Positions 1-6,458 of a stretch of 37,706 nucleotides of DNA are shown one piece after another. This DNA is from Actinomycetes bacterium (GTDB lineage: Bacteria; Actinomycetota; Acidimicrobiia; Acidimicrobiales; Microtrichaceae). The stretch is taken from assembly GCA_023392475.1 (NCBI GenBank), contig JAEVZA010000083.1:1-37706 (forward strand), given 5' to 3'. Position 1 is the stretch's first letter, and every line of letters begins with the position of its first letter. The notes beneath the pieces are model-generated. The model saw only the letters and a list, made by a program, of their open reading frames with translations. It made no database searches and had not been told where the DNA came from. A program made the translations under genes and the position numbers.

Positions 1-65
1 GGCGTCCCGTGGGCCGGTCGGGACCGGCGGCGGAGCGCCGGGAGGTGGTGCCGCCGCCCGAGCCG

Positions 66-311
66 TCAGCCACCGCAGCCGCCCGACACGGGCGGGAGGA
101 TGGCCACCTCGTCGTCGCCGCCGACGCGGTCGAGCCGGTCGGCCGGCTCGCCGTTCACCCAGACGCCGCAGGTGGTGAGCACCCGCGCGAAGTCGCCCCC
201 GAACCGGTCCGCGGCACCGTCCAGGACCTCGGCCACGGTCGACCCCGGGATGAGGTCACGACCGGTCCCCGCTGCCTCGCGGGCCTGGGCGAACAGACGC
301 ACGATCGGCAC
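66..311 (-). CDS. MoaD/ThiS-family sulfur carrier protein
   Basis: This 81-residue ubiquitin-like protein starts with a short beta strand (VRLFAQAREAAG) and ends in diglycine, as expected for the small subunit of molybdopterin synthase or a related sulfur carrier. In that family the terminal glycine is adenylated and then thiocarboxylated. The segment near the C-terminus, VAILPPVSGG, is typical of MoaD. Here it is followed by three further residues, so the protein ends SGGCGG, an unusual duplicated tail with a cysteine between the two GG pairs. The GTG start at 311 lies 6 nt after a TAACCT -10 box on the minus strand, which suggests a leaderless transcript. It diverges from the phosphatase gene at 358. 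No other cofactor-synthesis gene is next to it, but a molybdopterin enzyme is encoded at 24801-25955. MoaD-like is certain; the exact partner is not. Confidence 0.85.
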   Translation of the reverse strand: MPIVRLFAQAREAAGTGRDLIPGSTVAEVLDGAADRFGGDFARVLTTCGVWVNGEPADRLDRVGGDDEVAILPPVSGGCGG

Positions 312-357
312 CCGGGAAGGTTACTCCCCGGTCGGGACCCGGCTACCGTCCGGCCCC

Positions 358-942
358 GTGACGCAGGTGCTCGTGGTCCGCCACGGTCAGTCCGAGTGGA
401 ACGCCGACGGGCGGTGGCAGGGTCAGGAGGATCCGCCCCTCACGGACCTCGGCCGGGCCCAGGCCCGGCAGGCCGCCCGTGCGGTCGGGGCCGTCGACGG
501 CATCTTCGCCTCGCCGCTGGACCGGGCGGCCACCACGGCCTCGATCATCAGCGAGGAGCTCGGCGTCGGGCCGGTGATCACCCTCCCGGGGCTCATGGAG
601 CGCAACGCCGGCGAGTGGCAGGGCCTCACCCGGTCCGAGATCGCCGAGCTGCACCCGGGCTACCTCGAGGACGGCCGGCGACCACCGGGCTGGGAGGACG
701 ACGACCTCGTGGAGGCCCGGGTCCTCGGCGCCCTCGACGCGATCGCGCGGGAGCACCCGTACGGCTCGGTGGTCGCGGTGGCCCACGCCGGCGTGATCTT
801 CGCCGCCGAGCGGGCGTTCGGCGCGCCATGGGAGCGGCTGGCCAACCTCGGCGGCCGCTGGTTCGAGCACGCGGACGGCCGCTGGGTCATCGGCGAGCGG
901 GTCCACCTGCTGGTCGAGGAGACGATCCCCGACCAGCTCTGA
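358..942 (+). CDS. Histidine phosphatase family protein (phosphoglycerate-mutase-like)
   Basis: This 194-residue protein belongs to the cofactor-independent-looking branch of the histidine phosphatase superfamily. The catalytic RHG motif is at residues 8-10 (VVRHGQSEWN), the acidic residue lies in the LMERNAGEWQG segment, and the second active-site histidine is in VAVAHAGVIFA. These support a phosphohistidine-forming phosphatase acting on a small phosphorylated metabolite. The substrate cannot be read from the sequence. An ATG-initiated frame extends upstream, but the family starts right at the first strand. The GTG at 358 is 8 nt downstream of a TACCGT -10 box (344-349), so 358 is the better start. 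The gene converges on the DUF1269 gene, whose stop is at 986. Confidence 0.9.
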   Translation: MTQVLVVRHGQSEWNADGRWQGQEDPPLTDLGRAQARQAARAVGAVDGIFASPLDRAATTASIISEELGVGPVITLPGLMERNAGEWQGLTRSEIAELHPGYLEDGRRPPGWEDDDLVEARVLGALDAIAREHPYGSVVAVAHAGVIFAAERAFGAPWERLANLGGRWFEHADGRWVIGERVHLLVEETIPDQL

Positions 943-985
943 TGGCCGACCGGTCAGCCATCGTCGACCGGTCAGCCGCCGCCGG

Positions 986-1528
986 TCAGCCCATGTCGGC
1001 CTGCTCGGCGTCCTTCAGGTCCTGCTCGAGCGCCTTCTGGTCGGCCTTGAGCTGCTTGCGCTCGACCTTCTCGGCGTGGTCGAGCGCGGCCTGGACCCGG
1101 TCCGCGAGGTCGACCGCGGCGATGGCGATGAGCGCCGACTGACCGGCGTCGAGCGCCTCGCCGATGTCCTTGAGGTCGGAGCGGCTCATGCCACCGGCCG
1201 CGTGCCCGGCCAGCGCGCCGAGGCCGGCCCCGATGCCGGTGCCGGCGACGATCGCGCCACCCACGGCCACGGCCGGGAAGAGCGCGGCCACGAGGCCGAC
1301 GGCGAGGCCGACGCCGCCGCCGAGCCACGCGCCGTGGCGCGTCGGCTGCTCGTGCTTCTTGACGATGTGGACCTTGCCGTCGTCGGACTTCTCGATGACG
1401 GCGGCGTCGAACGTGTCGACGAGGTCGAGGTCGTAGTACAGGGACTTCACGGCCTCGTAGTCGAGCTCGGCGTCGGCGAGCGACGGGTAGGTCGCGGCGA
1501 ACGCGGCGAAGGTGTCGTACTCAGGCAT
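986..1528 (-). CDS. DUF1269-like glycine-zipper membrane protein
   Basis: This 180-residue protein has an N-terminal alpha/beta region (a heat-stable sensor-like fold covering roughly residues 1-60, including VIEKSDDGKVHIVKKHEQ). A glycine- and alanine-rich hydrophobic hairpin follows (about 68-115, GGGVGLAVGL and GTGIGAGLGALAGHAAGG), and then a charged, lysine-rich C-terminal helix. This arrangement matches the DUF1269/YsnF-like stress membrane proteins. The glycine spacing suggests a glycine-zipper hairpin that packs in the membrane. The start at 1528 overlaps the end of the upstream gene (stop at 1521), so the two are probably translationally coupled. Function is unknown, though relatives are often stress-induced. 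The family call is moderately firm. Confidence 0.75.
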   Translation of the reverse strand: MPEYDTFAAFAATYPSLADAELDYEAVKSLYYDLDLVDTFDAAVIEKSDDGKVHIVKKHEQPTRHGAWLGGGVGLAVGLVAALFPAVAVGGAIVAGTGIGAGLGALAGHAAGGMSRSDLKDIGEALDAGQSALIAIAAVDLADRVQAALDHAEKVERKQLKADQKALEQDLKDAEQADMG

Positions 1529-2021
1529 GGGTGCTCCCTCCGAGCGGGCCGCCGCCGGGCGGCGGCGTGGTCCCGGGGAGGGCGGCGCCGCTCCCCTCCT
1601 TCGACCGGAGCGGCTCCCCGGTCAGGTCGACGTGGGCCACCGGGGCCGCCTCGGGGAAGCGGGCGGTCGACACCACGGTGGCGATCTGGGCGGCCGCGGC
1701 CTCACCGCCGCCGGCCTCGGCGGCGATCCGGTCGAGCGAGCGCATGGCCTCCTCGACCGCGGCGAGGTCCCCCTCGAGGTCCTCGAGCAGCGCCGCCTCG
1801 GCGACCTCGGGGTCCACGCTCAGCTCCGGCTGGGCCTGCTCGGCGCGTTCTGACGATTCTTCGTGCTGTCCAGCAGCGCGGAACGTCATGGGAACGCTCG
1901 GCGCGGTGTCCACGGCGGGCTCGGCCGGCGCGGTATCTACGGCGGGCTCGTCCGGCGCGGCGTCCACGGCGGGCTCGTCCGGCTCGGGGCGGTGCGGCTG
2001 CAGGTCGGGCACGTCGTCCAC
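1521..2021 (-). CDS. Acidic, repeat-containing hypothetical protein with an embedded DNA repeat
   Basis: This 166-residue protein is not recognised. Residues 12-40 are a degenerate 9-residue repeat (core EPAVDTAP, three units), encoded by three 27-bp tandem units. Residues 44-60 (MTFRAAGQ and following) are encoded by one copy of the hairpin repeat also found at 4416 and 6401. The middle (about 70-100) is an acidic helix, likely coiled coil, and the C-terminus is glycine/proline-rich. The GTG start at 2021 is 8 nt downstream of a TACGCT -10 box (minus strand, 2030-2035), which favours it. An internal ATG at 1889 lies inside the repeat. The gene overlaps the DUF1269 gene by 8 nt and probably shares its transcript. 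It could be a cytosolic partner of that membrane protein; this is inference. Confidence 0.55.
   Translation of the reverse strand: MDDVPDLQPHRPEPDEPAVDAAPDEPAVDTAPAEPAVDTAPSVPMTFRAAGQHEESSERAEQAQPELSVDPEVAEAALLEDLEGDLAAVEEAMRSLDRIAAEAGGGEAAAAQIATVVSTARFPEAAPVAHVDLTGEPLRSKEGSGAALPGTTPPPGGGPLGGSTHA
1843..1900 (-). repeat. Dispersed hairpin repeat, copy A (inside a reading frame)
   Basis: On the minus strand this reads CGTTCCCATGACGTTCC, then GCTGCTGGACAGC, then GAATCGTCAGAACG. It is about 85% identical by eye to copies at 4416 and 6401. The outer arms (GACGTTC and GAA-T-CGTC) and the inner arms (GCTG and CAGC) pair. It lies in frame within the acidic protein gene. Confidence 0.85.
1902..1985. 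repeat. Three degenerate 27-bp tandem repeats
   Basis: Three consecutive 27-bp units share the core ACGGCGGGCTCG-CCGGCGCGG. They encode a nine-residue repeat (EPAVDTAP plus D or A) on the minus strand. The period is a multiple of three, so unit gain or loss would keep the frame. Confidence 0.7.
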
Positions 2022-2029
2022 GCCGGGCG

Positions 2030-2055
2030 AGCGTAGTGCCGGGGGCCGGTACCAT
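2030..2055. promoter_or_regulatory. Back-to-back leaderless -10 boxes
   Basis: TACGCT on the minus strand (2035-2030) stands 8 nt before the GTG at 2021. TACCAT on the plus strand (2050-2055) stands 10 nt before the GTG at 2066. Together they form a compact divergent promoter. Confidence 0.5.
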
Positions 2056-2065
2056 CTCGCCCCCG

Positions 2066-2488
2066 GTGGACCTCTCGCACGCCCCCGCGGTGCTCGCCGA
2101 CCTGCAGGCCGGCGTGCTCCTCCGGTCGCTCCTGATCGCGGTCGTGCTCCTCACCCCCTACGGGCTCTACAAGCGCCGCCAGGTGCAGCGGCAGCGGGCA
2201 GCGGCGGCGGAGCCGCCGACGGAGGGAGACGCCGTGGACGCCGCGTTCGCGCCACGCCTCGAGGACCTCGTGGCCTCGCTGCCCGACGCCGCCGCGACGG
2301 CGCGGGAGCTCGGGTCGGTGGAGGTGCTCGTGCCGCCCGACGTCACGGTCGACGGCGCCGCCGCACCGGCCGAGCTCGTCGACGCGCTGGTGCGCGACGG
2401 GTTGCGCCGGAGCGGCCTCGTCGCCGTCGCCGAGGCCGACGGACCCGACGGTCGTACCATCGAGTGCCGACCGGCGCCGCCGGCCTGA
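2066..2488 (+). CDS. Small single-pass membrane protein, unknown function
   Basis: The 140-residue product has one hydrophobic segment near the N-terminus (about residues 13-33, VLLRSLLIAVVLLTPYGLY), followed at once by a basic stop-transfer stretch (KRRQVQRQR). This predicts a periplasm-out, cytoplasm-in topology. The remaining hundred residues are soluble and acidic, with alternating strands and helices (VEVLVPPDV, LVDALVRDGLRRSG). I do not recognise a family. The GTG at 2066 is chosen because it sits 10 nt after a TACCAT -10 box and begins just ahead of the membrane segment; the open frame upstream encodes only low-complexity arginine-rich sequence. It is followed 75 nt later by the DUF3039 gene in the same direction. 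Confidence 0.6.
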   Translation: MDLSHAPAVLADLQAGVLLRSLLIAVVLLTPYGLYKRRQVQRQRAAAAEPPTEGDAVDAAFAPRLEDLVASLPDAAATARELGSVEVLVPPDVTVDGAAAPAELVDALVRDGLRRSGLVAVAEADGPDGRTIECRPAPPA

Positions 2489-2563
2489 CCACCTCGACCC
2501 GGTCCCCCACCGGTTCGGCCGGGCCGATCCCGATCATCACGCCGACCCCGGAACGGAGCCCGC

Positions 2564-2881
2564 ATGCCGACCACCACCGAGCCCGCCGTCCAGGAGCCGA
2601 TGGTCACCGGCCCGGCGACGTCGACGATCACCCGCACCGAGGAGGAGCGCGAGACCGAGGACGGCCCGGTCGCGCACATCGTCAAGACGAGGCGCAACGA
2701 GGACGCGACCGCGAAGGTCCTGGCGGCCCGGGTGGAGGGCACGCCGCTCGAGGCGTTGTGCGGGCACGTCTGGGTGCCGTCACGGGACCCGAAGCAGCTG
2801 CCGGTGTGCCAGCGCTGCAAGGAGATCTACGGGATGTACCGCGAGTTCAACGACCGGTTGGACGAGACGCCCCGCCTCTAG
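2564..2881 (+). CDS. DUF3039 family protein
   Basis: This 105-residue protein matches the small actinobacterial DUF3039 family, recognised by the C-terminal part: EALCGHVWVPSRDPKQLPVCQRCKEIYGM. A Cys-x-His and a Cys-x-x-Cys pair (CGH and CQRC) could together bind one zinc ion. The N-terminal third is polar and probably disordered, followed by HIVKTRRNEDATAKVL. A GGAG ribosome-binding site lies about 6 nt before the ATG. The function of the family is unknown; the metal-knuckle reading comes from the visible residues. It converges on the thiolase-like gene. Confidence 0.85.
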   Translation: MPTTTEPAVQEPMVTGPATSTITRTEEERETEDGPVAHIVKTRRNEDATAKVLAARVEGTPLEALCGHVWVPSRDPKQLPVCQRCKEIYGMYREFNDRLDETPRL

Positions 2882-2905
2882 GCCCGCCGTCGGCGGACCG
2901 ACCGC

Positions 2906-4384
2906 TCAGGCGGGTGTGCACTCGCCGCCGCGCACCTCGACCGGGGTCCCGATGACCTCCTCGGAGACGACGCGCCGCACGAACGCCGGGTCGTGGGTGC
3001 TCCCGACCCAGCGGCGACCGTCGGCCAGGTCCGCGACCACGAAGGCCTTCACCGGATCCTCGCCCTCGTAGGTCGCCGTCGCGGTCACGACCGTCGCCGC
3101 GCCGCTGCCGGCGTGGGTCGACGCCAGAGCGTGCGTCGCCGCGGCGGCGCGCCCGCCGAGGTCGGCCACGAGCACCGGCGTCGCCGGCGGGCGGGCCGAC
3201 CACACCGTGAGCCCGGGCTTGGTCAGGAGGCCCGACACGGTCGTGACCATGCCGAGCTCGCCCGGGCGCTCGCGGAGCACCGGCACGACCGCGGCCGTGG
3301 CCTGGTACGTGAAGTTGTTGAGCGGCCCGCCGGCGAAGGCCATCCCGCCGGTGAGCGTGGGCGTGCCGTCGAGCGGCAGGCCGAGCTCGCGCTGCTGCAC
3401 CCGGACGGCGGCGGGGAAGCAGCTGTAGCACTCGACGTGCTCGACCTCGTCGAGCCGGCGGCCGAGGTGCTCGGCGGCGGCCCCCCCGAGGACCCGCATC
3501 GCGGGCCAGCGGTGCACCTCGGCCCGGCGCGACATGGAGAGCATGTGCGACGACTCGAGCGCGAGGTGCGGGAACACCCATCGGTCGGTCGGCACGCCGG
3601 CGGCACGAGCCGCACCGGCGGAGCAGAGGATGAGCGCGCCGGCCTGGTCGACGGACCACTGCGTGCTGTGCCACTTCGCGTACGGCGACGCGAGCGGACG
3701 GTTGCCCGGCCCCGCGGTGCGGAGGGACGACGCCGTGCGCGGCTCGGGGAACGCCGCCTCGGGGTTGGCCGCGGCGACGGCGTTGAACCGCGCCCAGAGG
3801 GCGGCGATCTCGTCGAGGTGCTCGTCGACCGTGCGGCCCTCGGCGTGGCGCAGCGCGTTGTCGATGCACGCGTACTGCTCGACCGGGGCCCAGATCCCGG
3901 CCTGGACCTCGGCGTCGGCCATGATCTCGCCCTCGGGCACCCACCTGTCGTCTGGCTCGGCGTCGCCCTGGTCGGTCTCGGTCGGCTCGCCGCCGGCGCG
4001 CTGGGTGCGGAGGCGGCTGGCCATGGCCTCGCCGCCCACCACGAGCGCCACCTCCAGCTCGCCGCGGGCGATGCGGTCGATCGCCACGTCGACGGGCGTG
4101 ACCTGGGGCACGCCGATGTCGGCCCGCACGGTGCGTGCGCCCGGTGCCCCGACGCCAGCTGCCACGAGCCGGGCCGGGTCGGGGTAGGACCAGTTGCCCT
4201 CGGGCACGGCGAGCCAGGTCACCGAGGCCAGCAGCCCGGGGGCGCCGGCATCGGCGGCTGCCGCGACAGCCGCTTCCACCATCAGCTCCACCGGTTCGAT
4301 CCCGGCGGAGCCGTCGGTCGGTCGGTGGGCGGTGCCGACCCCGACGAGGACGGGGGTCCGGGGATCGGTCGTCAGGTCGCTCAC
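2906..4384 (-). CDS. Thiolase-like protein (acetyl-CoA acetyltransferase family)
   Basis: The 492-residue protein has the thiolase/SCP2 fold signature of uncharacterised actinobacterial acetyl-CoA-acetyltransferase-like proteins. It opens with PVLVGVGTAHRP, and a later conserved block reads ECYSCFPAAV...LTGGMAFAGGPLNNF. The canonical thiolase Cys-His-Cys set is not clearly preserved: the region that would hold the nucleophile reads VVGGEAMASR, without a cysteine. So classical thiolysis is doubtful, and a partner-dependent or degenerate enzyme is possible. The GTG at 4384 is 9 nt downstream of a TAGCGT box, which supports this start. A copy of the hairpin repeat lies just upstream of that promoter. 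Nearby enoyl-CoA hydratase suggests a role in acyl-CoA metabolism; this is inference. Confidence 0.8.
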   Translation of the reverse strand: MSDLTTDPRTPVLVGVGTAHRPTDGSAGIEPVELMVEAAVAAAADAGAPGLLASVTWLAVPEGNWSYPDPARLVAAGVGAPGARTVRADIGVPQVTPVDVAIDRIARGELEVALVVGGEAMASRLRTQRAGGEPTETDQGDAEPDDRWVPEGEIMADAEVQAGIWAPVEQYACIDNALRHAEGRTVDEHLDEIAALWARFNAVAAANPEAAFPEPRTASSLRTAGPGNRPLASPYAKWHSTQWSVDQAGALILCSAGAARAAGVPTDRWVFPHLALESSHMLSMSRRAEVHRWPAMRVLGGAAAEHLGRRLDEVEHVECYSCFPAAVRVQQRELGLPLDGTPTLTGGMAFAGGPLNNFTYQATAAVVPVLRERPGELGMVTTVSGLLTKPGLTVWSARPPATPVLVADLGGRAAAATHALASTHAGSGAATVVTATATYEGEDPVKAFVVADLADGRRWVGSTHDPAFVRRVVSEEVIGTPVEVRGGECTPA

Positions 4385-4393
4385 GAGGGCGGG

Positions 4394-4399
4394 ACGCTA
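4394..4399 (-). promoter_or_regulatory. TAGCGT -10 box of the thiolase-like gene
   Basis: TAGCGT on the minus strand ends 9 nt before the GTG at 4384, the leaderless arrangement seen repeatedly in this window. Hairpin repeat B begins just upstream and overlaps the expected -35 zone. Confidence 0.45.
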
Positions 4400-4415
4400 C
4401 CGGGACCCCCGCCCC

Positions 4416-4472
4416 CACTCGTTCTCATGACGTTCCGCGCTGCTGGACAGCTCGAACAGTCGTCAGAACGCG
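4416..4472 (+). repeat. Dispersed hairpin repeat, copy B
   Basis: It reads CACTCGTTCTCATGACGTTC, then GCTGCTGGACAGC, then CGTCAGAACGCG. CGTTCT and AGAACG at the ends, GACG and CGTC inside them, and GCTG and CAGC in the centre can pair. It lies between the 3' end of the M23 gene and the promoter of the thiolase-like gene. Confidence 0.85.
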
Positions 4473-4499
4473 AGGTGCGGCCGGTGCCGCCACGGACGG

Positions 4500-5402
4500 T
4501 CAGGGGACGAAGGCGCAGCCGAGCTGCGTCGAGCCGCCGCCGCCGACGCTGCGGGCGACCACGCACACGGCGCCCATCGGCGGGACCGCGATGCCGGTGA
4601 GCTGGAAGCCGTGTGCGGTGCCCCGACCCGGGTACGCACCGGCGAGGTCGGGACGGGAGCCCGACGCCACGGCGTTCGCCACCGGGTTGCCGTTCACGTA
4701 CACCACGATCCGCACCGGGTCGTTGACGTGGGCGTCGATCGTCCAGCCGCCGGTGCGCACCGTCCCGCCGTCACGCGTGATGAAGTCGACGCGGCCGAAC
4801 GGGCTGTCGGCGATGCGCTGCTGCTCGGTCCGCACCACGTGCACGGCGGCGAGGAGCGTGCCGTAGGCGTTGACCGCGACGTTGTCGGGCGTGCGCAGCT
4901 CGAAGTGCAGGTGGCTGCCCGCGTCCTCGGCGTTCCCCGAGTCGCCCAGGTAGCCGATGATCTCGCCCGCCTTGACGCGCTGGCCCTTCGCGATGCCGTC
5001 GGCGAACGCCCGGCCGTACACGTTCGAGCCGTCGTCGGTGCCGAACTGGTCGTTGTTGAGGTGGATGTAGACGTAGTGCCAGCCGTCCTCGTCGGTGATC
5101 GTGAGCGAGTTGCCCGACAGCCCCGACGTCGACCACGTCAGCGCCGTGATCGTGCCGTCGACCGCCGCGACCACCGGTGTGTGCTTCACGCCCATGAGGT
5201 CCTGGCCCTCGTGGGTCCGACCGCCGGAGCGGGGCGCGCCGAACGTGTCCACGTACGACACGTTGCCGGCGACGGGGAAGACGATGTTGCGCAGCGAGCA
5301 GCCCGACGCCGCGACCGCCACCACCAGGGCGATCGCCGCCAGCGCCAGGGAGGGGGGGCGCCTGCTCCCGACCGTCCGCGAACCGACCCGACGCTGCGAC
5401 AC
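4500..5402 (-). CDS. Lipoprotein M23-family peptidase (LytM-like)
   Basis: The 300-residue product begins with an arginine-rich leader and a hydrophobic segment ending in the lipobox AASGC (cysteine near residue 36), so it should be an extracytoplasmic lipoprotein. The LytM/M23 zinc site is visible: the THEGQDLMG motif supplies His and Asp, and HLHFELR supplies the HxH pair. Between them are YIHLNND and IIGYLGDSGNAEDAGSH. M23 enzymes cleave peptide cross-links in peptidoglycan. A C-terminal region of about 110 residues after the peptidase domain (WTIDAHVNDPVRIVVYVNG) looks like a beta-sandwich. The start is GTG 5402, preceded by GGGAGG at 5-nt spacing. An open frame runs further upstream into the enoyl-CoA hydratase gene but encodes no signal peptide. 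Confidence 0.85.
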   Translation of the reverse strand: MSQRRVGSRTVGSRRPPSLALAAIALVVAVAASGCSLRNIVFPVAGNVSYVDTFGAPRSGGRTHEGQDLMGVKHTPVVAAVDGTITALTWSTSGLSGNSLTITDEDGWHYVYIHLNNDQFGTDDGSNVYGRAFADGIAKGQRVKAGEIIGYLGDSGNAEDAGSHLHFELRTPDNVAVNAYGTLLAAVHVVRTEQQRIADSPFGRVDFITRDGGTVRTGGWTIDAHVNDPVRIVVYVNGNPVANAVASGSRPDLAGAYPGRGTAHGFQLTGIAVPPMGAVCVVARSVGGGGSTQLGCAFVP

Positions 5403-5535
5403 CACTGCCTCCCGGACACGTGCGCGGGCCACGACCGTCGTCACCCGTCCTTGGCCTGTCGGCGGCACGGCGGCGGCCCTTGATGGGAAAGTTGCGTGAC
5501 CACCGGCACCTGCCGACCCGACTGGAGCACCTCCC

Positions 5536-6366
5536 ATGCCTGACGCCGTCCTGCTCGACACCCCCGCCCCCGGTGTGCGGCGCATCACGATCAACCGGCC
5601 CGAGAAGCGCAACGCGCTGAACCACGCCGTGCGGGGCGGGATCATCGAGGCGCTGCAGGTCGCCGACGGCGACCCGGAGATCCGGGTGTCGATCGTGCGC
5701 GGCGCCGGCTCGTGCTTCAGCGCCGGGTACGACCTCGGCGACGGCAACGTCGGCCAGGAGCCGCCGTGGTTCACGGCCGGCGGCGAGGGCTACTGGCCGC
5801 GCCACGTCACGACCGGGTGGATGGGCATCTGGGACCTCGCCAAGCCGGTGATCGCCCAGGTCCACGGCTACTGCCTCGCCGGTGGCTCCGAGCTCGCGAC
5901 CGGCTGCGACCTCGTCTACGCCGCGCACGACGCGAAGATCGGCTACCCGGCGGTCCGCTTCGGCGTGCCCGACATGCAGTTCCACGCGTGGTTCATGGGC
6001 ATGCGCGCCGCGATGGAGATGATGGTCACCGGCGACTGGATCTCCGGCGACGAGGCGGTCCGTCTCGGCTGGGCGAACCACGCGTACGACGCCGACGAGC
6101 TCGACGACCGCGTCGTCGAGCGGGCCGAGCGCATCGCGCTCGTGCCGCCCGACATCGTGCAGCTCAACAAGCGGACCGTGCACCGTGCGATGGACGTCAT
6201 GGGGTTGCGGGCGGCGATCCGCTCCGGCACCGAGCTCTGCTCCCTGGCGATCCACCAGCGGAGCTTCCAGGAGTTCATCCGCCAGGTCCCCGACGGGCAC
6301 CTCACCGACGCGCTCCAGCACCGCGACGAGCCGTTCGGCGACTACCGCGCCGCCGAGCACCACTGA
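5536..6366 (+). CDS. Enoyl-CoA hydratase/isomerase family protein
   Basis: This 276-residue crotonase-fold protein has the usual opening (VRRITINRPEKRNALN), the acyl-CoA oxyanion region (SAGYDLGDG) and the helix HGYCLAGGSELATGCDLVYAA. The glutamate in GGSELA corresponds to the first catalytic glutamate of rat enoyl-CoA hydratase. The second, normally in a PEI or PEV motif, is replaced: the sequence reads YPAVRFGVPD. That loss makes simple hydration of enoyl-CoA less likely and points to an isomerase, hydrolase or other crotonase reaction. A 26-residue insertion-like stretch (PPWFTAGGEGYWPRHVTTGW) follows the first oxyanion loop. A GGAG sits 9 nt before the ATG. The gene diverges from the M23 gene and converges on the transporter gene. 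Confidence 0.85.
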   Translation: MPDAVLLDTPAPGVRRITINRPEKRNALNHAVRGGIIEALQVADGDPEIRVSIVRGAGSCFSAGYDLGDGNVGQEPPWFTAGGEGYWPRHVTTGWMGIWDLAKPVIAQVHGYCLAGGSELATGCDLVYAAHDAKIGYPAVRFGVPDMQFHAWFMGMRAAMEMMVTGDWISGDEAVRLGWANHAYDADELDDRVVERAERIALVPPDIVQLNKRTVHRAMDVMGLRAAIRSGTELCSLAIHQRSFQEFIRQVPDGHLTDALQHRDEPFGDYRAAEHH

Positions 6367-6400
6367 CCCGGGGCCGACCGGCGCGGACCCGGTCCGCTCC

Positions 6401-6457
6401 CACTCGTTCCCATGACGATCCGCGCTGCCGGGCAGCACGAACGATCGTCAGAGCGCG
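6401..6457 (+). repeat. Dispersed hairpin repeat, copy C
   Basis: It reads CACTCGTTCCCATGACGATC, then GCTGCCGGGCAGC, then GATCGTCAGAGCGCG. It is the best-paired copy: TGACGATC and GATCGTCA are perfect arms, and GCTGC/GCAGC closes the inner stem. It fills the gap between two convergent genes and stops 2 nt short of the transporter stop codon. Confidence 0.85.
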
Positions 6458-6458
6458 T

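Noticed and set aside
948..988. CCGGTCAGCC repeated three times between convergent genes
   Set aside because: The units are very short, sit in GC-rich DNA, and the last overlaps a stop codon; no hairpin or other function is evident.
1843..6457. The hairpin repeat as ends of an insertion sequence
   Set aside because: No transposase gene, target duplication or paired ends surrounds any copy.
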